DNA of 64,000 nucleotides, taken from the NCBI GenBank assembly GCA_004352715.1, contig SCFE01000009.1, positions 2,182,557 to 2,246,556 of the forward strand, read 5' to 3'. The notes below the pieces were generated by a model that had not been told where the DNA came from, did not search any database, and was given only the letters and a program-made list of their open reading frames with translations. The position numbers were made by a program, and so were the translations under genes. Origin of the DNA: Hofstenia miamia. Its lineage: Eukaryota; Xenacoelomorpha; Acoela. Below are positions 55,667 to 64,000 of this stretch, piece by piece (the stretch's first letter is position 1; each line of letters begins with the position of its first letter).

Positions 55667-56961
55667 AATTGAATTGTATTTATTATATTAATTTTGTGAG
55701 ACATCTGCACATGGAATATGTTGGTCATCTGTATTTCTCCTTGCTCAAAATTACAATACAGTACAGCGTTGGTCGTGTGTGGCTGGTGTCTTGCACACTG
55801 CATCCTTCCTTGCCTTTTGTAACATATTATTTTCTATTAATGTAGCATTACGATTTTCGTTGATAATATCTGGTGCAATAAGTCATTCTCAAATAGAAAA
55901 GAAACCACTGTTTTACGTTTTTAAAGGTACTAACACTTTTTAAGAATATTTGTTAAAAGTTATAGATTTAACCAAACTGATATTTGTCAGCCAATATAAA
56001 ATGTAAAACAATCCATAGAATGTAATGAAGCTTTATAGTGAAATGCTGCCAAACACATAAACATGTTGCTAAGTAGGAAAGAGATTGAAAATTTCTCAAA
56101 TTGAAGTACTTCAAATTGAAATCTAATTGCTTTTGAATGTTATGTTAAATTACTCTTAATAAAATTTTGTATTGTAATTCTGCAAATAGTTCTTCTCTGA
56201 ATTTATAGTAAACGAATAGATTATCTTTTGTTATGAACTTAATTGCATATATCCTGTTTTTCAAATGCAGGAAAAATTTTTCAATATTCAAATAATAAAA
56301 ATTGGGCAAAGTTAATGAACATAATTTCATTTTTATATAAGAAACACATATGAATCAGCGCATATTTTGCATATATTCAAATTTTTGAAGTACTGACCTT
56401 TATTCCTAACAAAGGCATGATTCAAATCCTCGTTTCCTAAGAGGTTGAAATTTTCCAATTTTAGTTGGTTTTACACTCCAAAGATAGTCTATCAATTACC
56501 ATTCTTTCTCTGGGGTAGTCAACAATTAACATAAGTGAATTCCAAGACTTCGACTGAGCACCTCTTCCTTTGAACTGCACAATGTTTAATAGAACTATAA
56601 TCAAAATTGTGCATAAGCCGCTATCAAAGTGTAAACCTCGTTTTTTAATGAGAACTATAGTATTGCAACTGATCACAAGAATATTGGGTCATAATTGTGA
56701 TAGAGTCAATGATGTTATTAAGTAATTTTGGGTTTTTATAGCAATATCCCTAAGAAACTCATTTGAACAAGAGTCGTAGTCTTTATATAAAATTAGTGGA
56801 GTAGCTATGAAAAGCCAATGTTCCCATCTATTCCTATTTTTACAAAACATGTCTTATTGTACATCAGAGCCTACAGTTAATTAGCCTGGAAATTTTTTTA
56901 AAAAAACTGCTGTTACTTAGTTATAATTTTTCAACTTTTTGAAGTCTTACTCTAGATATTC

Positions 56962-56963
<2 letters not shown>
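55667..56963. other. Unassigned stretch
   Basis: It starts with the 3' UTR of the preceding retrotransposon. Nothing else is recognised. Confidence 0.45.
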
Positions 56964-56996
<33 letters not shown>

Positions 56997-57189
56997 NNNN
57001 NNNNNNNNNNNNNNNNNNNNNNNNNNNNNNNNNNNNNNNNNNNNNNNNNNNNNNNNNNNNNNNNNNNNNNNNNNNNNNNNNNNNNNNNNNNNNNNNNNNN
57101 NNNNNNNNNNNNNNNNNNNNNNNNNNNNNNNNNNNNNNNNNNNNNNNNNNNNNNNNNNNNNNNNNNNNNNNNNNNNNNNNNNNNNNNNN
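56964..57189. other. (TA)n tract and 193-N gap
   Basis: (TA)n at 56964-56996 runs into Ns at 56997-57189. Open frames across it are artefacts. Confidence 0.95.
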
Positions 57190-57983
57190 ATATATAATCA
57201 CTAACAATGTCCATAATGGTATTCTATTAATTCTCTTAATCCAATTCAAGTATGGCTCAGCATGGATTACAAGATCTCCAACTAGATTTACCAATTAAAT
57301 GTGGAATGAAATAAACAGAGGTGTGCCCTCACCGCACATAAGTAAAACGGGAAGTTAATTTTCAGGGATAGGAACATTCTTTTAGGAAATAAATTCACAT
57401 TTTTAGCAAATTTAATTTATTCCAAAGTAAGATTCAGTATCCCAAACAGATAGCCAAAAATTTAGAAAAGGGTCCCAATCGAATTTAATAAGGAAGGCTA
57501 AGCCTGCATTAGCACATCTCAAGTGCATCCCTGCAATAAGGTTAACAGTGTTTAACAAAACGATTAGGAAAATATTAAAAAATTATAATACCATTCAAAA
57601 AATTTTTCAAATTTTCAATAGCAATAAATATTGATTATCCAAGTAACTTTAAAACAATAATTTTTAGCCTTAGCTCTAATAAAATTAATTATAAATTTAA
57701 TATTTGCCTATTGCTAGTGATTAGTGAAACGCATATGCTTTAAACACTTAATTCAGGTGATGCTCACAAATTAAATGGAAGTGTACCGAATTGAATGCAA
57801 AATACATTTTTAGTTAAATTTTAATAGAATACTGCGAGCGTGCTGATTGGCTGGAATGACTGATGCGTGATTTTAACCTATGTGCGCCATAAAATTTTTG
57901 CTTGTGATCTATCCTAAGAGAGATTCAAAACGCACTTAAGCAACTAATGAATTTCAGGCAATTTTAAATTTTCAAGAACGAAT
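57190..57983 (+). promoter_or_regulatory. Possible promoter region before the exon at 57984
   Basis: An inverted CCAAT box (GATTGG, 57845-57850) and a TATA-like CATAAAATTTTT (about 57888) precede the ATG by about 140 and 95 bp. The rest of the stretch shows nothing recognisable. Confidence 0.3.
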
Positions 57984-58047
57984 ATGGTGCTACGGGTGGC
58001 GTTATACGTTTATTTGATAATTATGATGTTCAACATTCAAAATTTCG
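57984..58047 (+). CDS. Probable first coding exon with signal peptide
   Basis: The exon reads MVLRVALYVYLIIMMFNIQN and ends at a consensus donor, G followed by GTAAGTTA at 58048. The context GAACGAATGG is a reasonable start, and the hydrophobic core suits a signal peptide or an N-terminal membrane anchor. An intron after 64 coding bases (phase 1) is usual for secreted proteins. Without splicing the frame stops after 44 codons. CCAAT- and TATA-like motifs lie upstream. I could not identify the following exon with confidence, and the protein is unknown. It is the best candidate for a host protein-coding gene in the last third of the window. Confidence 0.4.
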
Positions 58048-59731
58048 GTAAGTTATTTAATATTTTTATACACAATAAGTTTATTATAACCTTGCCTCAA
58101 AGTCCAGTAATCTATTGGATATAGTTAAATCCAGATTTTTTGTAGTTATATTCTGAAGCAAGCATATTCAAATGCATTATTTCACACTTTAATTAAACCG
58201 TTTACTAAATATCTGACATTGTCAGCATTGAGTTATAAAATGAGGGTATTATTAATTCTCAAATAAACTCTTTCATATTCTTGCAGTCCATAGATGACTA
58301 ATGTTGACCTTTTCAATTACTGTTAAAACTCTTACCGAATATATCTCTAAAAAAGTAGTAGCTGTTAAGAATTTGTGTTAAATTGAATTATCATATCATA
58401 AAGCATGTTTGTAAAATATATTATCTAAATCTCAGTTAATGTAAAGATTGTATCAGTCTGTTACTTCGGTTTACTGTATTCCAGTAATGGGAAATTACAT
58501 ATCGAACCTGATAGTTCTAGTTAATTCCAATCGACATTCGCAGTTCTTTGATAATATACGCTTCATTCAAAACTGTGAGACCTGTGTTTTGAACATTTGA
58601 TTTCCAATAATCTGAAAATTGAATAAAATTTTTTAAATGAAATTTATTTATTACTATATAGTTTAAATTCCAATGAATTCAGGGCGAGAAAATTATGCAA
58701 AATCCAATTTTTTTATCAATTAAATATTCTGAGCATACGTTTAAGACCATTCTGTTAATGTTGTTCCTGATGCAAAAACTTTATAATGAAAAGTCAAATA
58801 GTGTTTCTAAATGGAAAACAGTATTTTTTTCTCAATTTTGTACTTCAAACATTGGTTGGTATCGATATCGATAACCACGCAATAGTTGAGTAGGACACAA
58901 TCACAGCAGTTTCTTTAAAAATGGCGACATACGTCATTACAGAAAGCTGATAGCCGTTTTAAGAATTAGCTTCCGCCAACAGCGAAATGCTATTTTTCAA
59001 TTGGGATGCAGCAATTTTCAAAATTTGTTTAATTAAATTTTCTAAAACCTGTCCCGTCTCGTTATTGTCATTAACTAAAATGAAACGTAATTTATTACTT
59101 TTGGTTAAGATGCGTTACTTAAGGTAATCATTGATGAAGCACATCTTCTGTAAGTTTAATTTATTTAGCAGATTCTAAAAAATTTGTACTTCGCTTCTAC
59201 TAATTGATGAGAACGGACATTTCTGCATACATTATTTTTCAAATCTTCTAGACAAATAGTGACATTTCAACTATTTCCATTTATGACTACACAAGTATGA
59301 AAATCTCACAACATCATGCAATAGAATCTTGATTATCCAATGATCATAGTAATAATATTGGAAGACTATATTTTAAGTACACGAAGGCTTTCCAATATTT
59401 GTCCAATAACATCTATTAGAATAAAGTTCCAAGTGTATATGCATCGATATCCTATGGCTAAGTCTTGGAAATCAGGACCAATTAATGAGATTGATTATTG
59501 AACACAGGATAAAACAGGACAATGTTTTTCCACAGGTTGATCAGTCGTAAATGTGGTTAATATTCACAAAAATTTGGAAAAAATTTATCAGAAAATAGGC
59601 TTATAGTTAAATTTTAGTCAAATTTGCCTAGGAAGTCATTAAAAGAAAAATTCTACTGTATTTACTGCTATAAAATTAGTACAATATGCAGTTATTTTTC
59701 TTATCATAAAAAGCATGAATTAGAATATGCT

Positions 59732-59772
<41 letters not shown>

Positions 59773-62700
59773 TCTATGTTTTTATCAGATTTGTGTTTTG
59801 GCAGGTAAGTTCAGTTTAAAATCAAAGAAGTCAGTAAAAAACAGGTTAATTACAATAAAACGTCTAACATTCCTCAAACTTGAGTTAAATGATGCTAGTC
59901 ATTTTTTTTTAAATATATGCAAGCACACGTGATTTAAACAATTTATTATGATTGGCATTGTAGGCCCATTAAGCATTCGTTTTAGATCACAGTAAATCTT
60001 TTTCGCCTTCAAGAACATACCTCATCCTAAACTATAAGGTTAAATAATAAACACTCACAATCCACCATGATCAAATGTAATAGAAGAAAATTTATAAAAG
60101 TTTTTCCTGCGTTCTTCCAAAGTTCAATTAGAGCATATGTATGCTCCCTGAGTTTTCATCCTTAGGTCTTGATGAGAAGTAGCAAAGCGACTACCGGTTG
60201 GCTCCAGAAGCCAAAGATAAGAATGCTTGAAAATAACGCTTAAATGGATATTTAGTGTACTATATTTGGAATAGGGATAGAATTTCCTTACATGAATAAA
60301 CAAACCCAAAAGAATATAATTAAAATCGAATGCAATGTAATTTTTCATAGATTACTAGAAGAATATAATAATTTTTTAGGAACTTATGTGATTAAGAGTG
60401 CTTCTAGCAACGTATACATCCCAAAATATGTAGGTACATGAGAACTTAATATTAATATTGAAATCCGTTGACTTGAAATCCTAGCAATAATATTAACACC
60501 TAAAATATTGGAAATATAACAAATTTTATTTTTTAAATTATAAAAATTAGATTAGAGGTAATGCTATGATTAAATTTACTTACTTCAAAGATATATTACT
60601 CTATTCAATCTAATTTTCACAAGCGATCGATAACTTTTCTTTTTTTTGGAAATAACGTGACAAACTTAAAAGAAATAAATTTCAAAATTCCTAATTGAAC
60701 GCGAACATATGTTCCAAGATACTATCATCAATGTATAATCAGAGAGAGGCTCTACGAATCGTCATATTTTAAGTTCGTGTCGAGCTTAGTCCAGTAACAA
60801 TCTGACCATGTAATTAGTTAATTTTAAAGTTTTTTCATAAATTGAAAGCTTAAATTTATCATTTGAAATTGCTAATTTGAGCTGCTAAATTACATAGCAG
60901 AATTCGTCTGTTTATTGCAATTCAATACTGGGTTCGTGATCTCATACCCCAAGAAAAATCATATTTACACATTTAGTTCGTCCCGACTTCACTGTCAAAT
61001 TCATAATGATGTCGCTTCTTTGCTTAGTTATGCCTAATTACAACTACTTTGACCTGGTAGATTGTAAGTGTACTCAGTTGCATTAGAAAAATATTTTTTA
61101 TAGTTGATTATTTTCACCCTTGTTTTTCAATTAATACATCTGAGACAAATAGCGAAGTTTCAGGTAGCAGTTAATTAAAGTAACTTGATATACTAATGCT
61201 CAATTTTCGCTAATTAATAAAACGGTTAATTAAGCATCACTGTCCAATTAAGTCCAACAAATGAGTAAAGCATTTAAAAGAAAATTTTAGGGCATTATTA
61301 AGACTGTTTTGCCAAAATAATGACAATAAATTTTAACTATTTGTAAACTATAATGGTAATAAATACATATTAAGCTAATTTGTATCTCAGTTGGAATTCA
61401 CTACTAATGGGTTTTTGCTGAAAATTTTTGAATATAAAGTTAGTTTGGCTTTCCTTTAACATTAGATTAAATTACAAGTTAACATGAATTTCATTAAAAC
61501 TTATTCGATTCTGATTTAGCATTAGGTGCTGATAGTATTAAATCATTGAAATTATAAAACAACAGTTAATCCAAGGGCTCATTTCGTTCAATTACTAACT
61601 GAATATGCAGGGCCCATTATTTTCTGCTAATTTTTAAAACATAAAATAATTAATTTGTTATTTTTGGACATTTTTATTTTCGAATCATAAAGGGGATACA
61701 TATTACATATTATAGAAGACAGGAGTTAGACACTCGTTAATTGTGTTCTTATGGAAGAACCAATATTATCCAATTGAAGTTTGACCAGCTATATGTAAAT
61801 GCATGAAATTCCTAAATAGATCACCTTTGACATATTTCAGATGTAAACAGTACATAGCCATCCCATATATAACAGCATACACACAAATTGATAGACAAAT
61901 AGAAGGTAAAAACACTCATCAGAACAAACATTTATTGCATATCAACTTCATAAATTTAAATTTATGTTACGAGCTGATTCCTTTTGTGATATAATTCCAT
62001 TAAGAAAAGATAAGTTATCACAAAAAGCTGCATTGCCACCGTCATTATAAAATATTTATGCAGGAAATTTAATAAATGACTTTGATTATAGAGTAATTAT
62101 ATTTTGAAGCTTTTTATATTAAAAAATTACCAATATTGTGTACTTTTTCAATTTAATTGAAATAAATTTTATCAACTAATTTTCCTTCAATTGAGTCTGT
62201 CCTTAATAAATTAAACATTTTTAAATGCTAAGTAATTCAATTTAGAGGTGATTCTCTATTTTTCAAAGATAAATAAATGTAAACAACGCAACGACGTATC
62301 TTCCAATTCAATTGGGCATTTTCTACTTTTTCAAGCAAATTGTACCTTCGTAGCTAAATATATTTCCCTTTCGAATCTGTCAATTTGCATCAACTAAACA
62401 CATTAGTACATTGAAAAGCAATTTCCTTCTCCATAGCAACTGAAATTATAAGTACTTAAATATAAAAGAAAAAGTGAATAATAATCCTTCAATTAAGTGA
62501 GAATTTTAATAAGTAATTGATGATGCATTGCAACCATTTTCATTATTGCGATGTAATTTTTTGAAGACTAATCTAACATGTTCTTAATTTTTAGCGGTCA
62601 TTTCCTTACTTAATAAAAAATGAATGCATTAAAATTTGAAATAGAACCAAAAGCAATTACATAAAAGAAAATACAAATTTAGCTAATTTTAATTTTTTTT

Positions 62701-63262
62701 CAAGTCGATACAATTGGTGAGTACGATAGCTAATGGCTTCCAGAAAATCAAACTAGCCAATTAGCTGTTGCGATGAAACAAAATTTTTTTAAACCAACCA
62801 TAAGAATTGAATTTTGATTACATAAAGATAAACAGTTGGACATTCAAAAGAGCTATATCTAAATTTAACATATAATTACTTAACTGAATTTTATTTTCGT
62901 TAAAAAACAATTTATTATTTTTTATAAAAAAAATATTGGAAGCTTCCTCACTATTCTAGAGACTGTTAACTCAAAATTTCAACTACTTATTTTAGCACAA
63001 AATGTTTTTGTTTGTTTTTCCAATAGCTTGGTGACTAATTAAAAGCTTTGTTAGCGAAAGTTATCGAAGAAAACATATTGTCATTCTGTAAACTTGATTG
63101 GAGAATGCTGAGATAAATGTTTAAAAATGCCGTGTAAATAATTGATTAACAACATTCGAGTTGGTAATTGGATTTCGGAGGTATTATGTTGTCCACAAGT
63201 ATCCATGACACAATAAGAATTATTGAAGTATAATTTATTGTGCACCTATTTAAGAAAATAAG

Positions 63263-63356
<94 letters not shown>

Positions 63357-64000
63357 AAGAGATAATCATTCCAAATGAAAACATCTATAGATTTGTTCAA
63401 ATACTAAACAAGTTTTAAGAGTTTATTTTCAATGCATACGCACATGTAAATTGGTAGGCTACACCGTACATTTGGAAACTTACGGCTGACATTGTCTAAC
63501 TCCGTAGAATAATTAATATCAATAACGTGCGCTTGACTTAGAGGATGCAGAGAATGCAGAATGAATGTTGGCATTCCATATTAATAACCATTTCTCGCGT
63601 CATTTATTATAAGTTTCTAAAATTATGACAGTCTAAGGAATTCTGCGTCAAATTAGCATGCGATATTGATAGCCTGAAAGCATTAAATCCATGATTATTT
63701 TAATGATTTACAAAAATGTTGATTATGTTTATTTCCTATTTTCTAAATATTTTACTGCATCTGGACGTTGTTCTTTGAAGATATATTTAACTTTGTATAG
63801 CAAAAATATTTTGGAAGTAACAAAATAAAATGCCCATCCAACAATTCAATATTGGTTTTTGCAGGACCCTGGTTTTTGGTAATTCTAGTTCATTCATAAA
63901 TATAAACAAAACGGACAATCCGCTCTTCCCTCCGAAAAATGCCAATAGCAGAACAAAAAACTTTATGTAATGAAACAAATATACTAAAATATATATATAT
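58048..64000. other. Long stretch, possibly intron, without recognised genes
   Basis: AT-rich DNA with microsatellites, (TA)n at 59736-59763 and (TA)n followed by (GA)n at 63266-63362, ending in another (TA)n at about 63991. A few short acceptor-donor pairs with strong splice consensus occur (59789-59804, 62705-62716, 63854-63867). No transposon or known protein is seen. Confidence 0.4.

Noticed and set aside
1-64000. CRISPR arrays, bacterial operons, Shine-Dalgarno sites
   Set aside because: No regular short repeats with unique spacers were found. All recognised elements are eukaryotic, and the (TA)n tracts are microsatellites.

Overview
This is a window of an AT-rich animal genome assembly, not a prokaryote or plasmid. 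The evidence is long (TA)n microsatellites, non-LTR reverse transcriptases, Tc1/mariner, pogo and hAT DNA transposons, one broken Polinton/Maverick-type capsid gene, a Sox-like HMG-box gene family and one spliced-looking first exon. The element mix fits an invertebrate, but I cannot name a species. Six runs of N (two of exactly 1,000) and two isolated Ns show draft quality, and several of these sit at repeat junctions.

Layout. 1-1.93 kb: a small hAT-like MITE and a pogo/Tigger transposase remnant. 1.93-8.62 kb: a large palindrome, whose arms each carry a Sox-like HMG-box gene (copy 1 broken, copy 2 intact) and a composite hAT-like element. 8.73-11.28 kb: the first copy of a segment repeated in inverse orientation at 20.29-21.83 kb. 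The first copy contains an intact mariner (1,250 bp, 88-bp perfect inverted repeats, 338-aa transposase), and the second preserves the empty TA target. 12.3-20 kb: mostly unassigned AT-rich DNA with MITEs. 21.8-31.8 kb: two further HMG-box copies (3 and 4) in a duplicated segment with non-LTR fragments, plus two copies of a dead DD41D-type mariner. 31.9-32.9 kb: a minus-strand, exon-like locus with a tandem duplication. 34-43 kb: mostly unassigned, with a frameshifted Polinton-type penton gene at 40.1-40.9 kb and a CRE/twin-CCAAT promoter-like block at 42.3 kb. 45-56 kb: decayed non-LTR retrotransposons, a pogo-type pseudogene and hAT MITEs, one with a perfect 8-bp target duplication. 57.3-64 kb: unassigned except for a signal-peptide-like first exon at 57.98 kb.

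How the pieces fit. Most of the recognisable sequence in the first half arose by duplication of an HMG-gene-bearing segment followed by mobile-element insertion. Comparing copies orders the events: the inverted duplication preceded the mariner insertion, and the hAT composite is absent from HMG copies 3 and 4. The HMG genes are intronless, share a conserved upstream block with a TATA-like motif, and three of four keep full open frames. No operon-type organisation exists. The most interesting object is this amplified, partly palindromic Sox-like gene family. Whether it is a functional host locus (for example germline or sex linked) or a passenger on a repeat cannot be decided from sequence alone.
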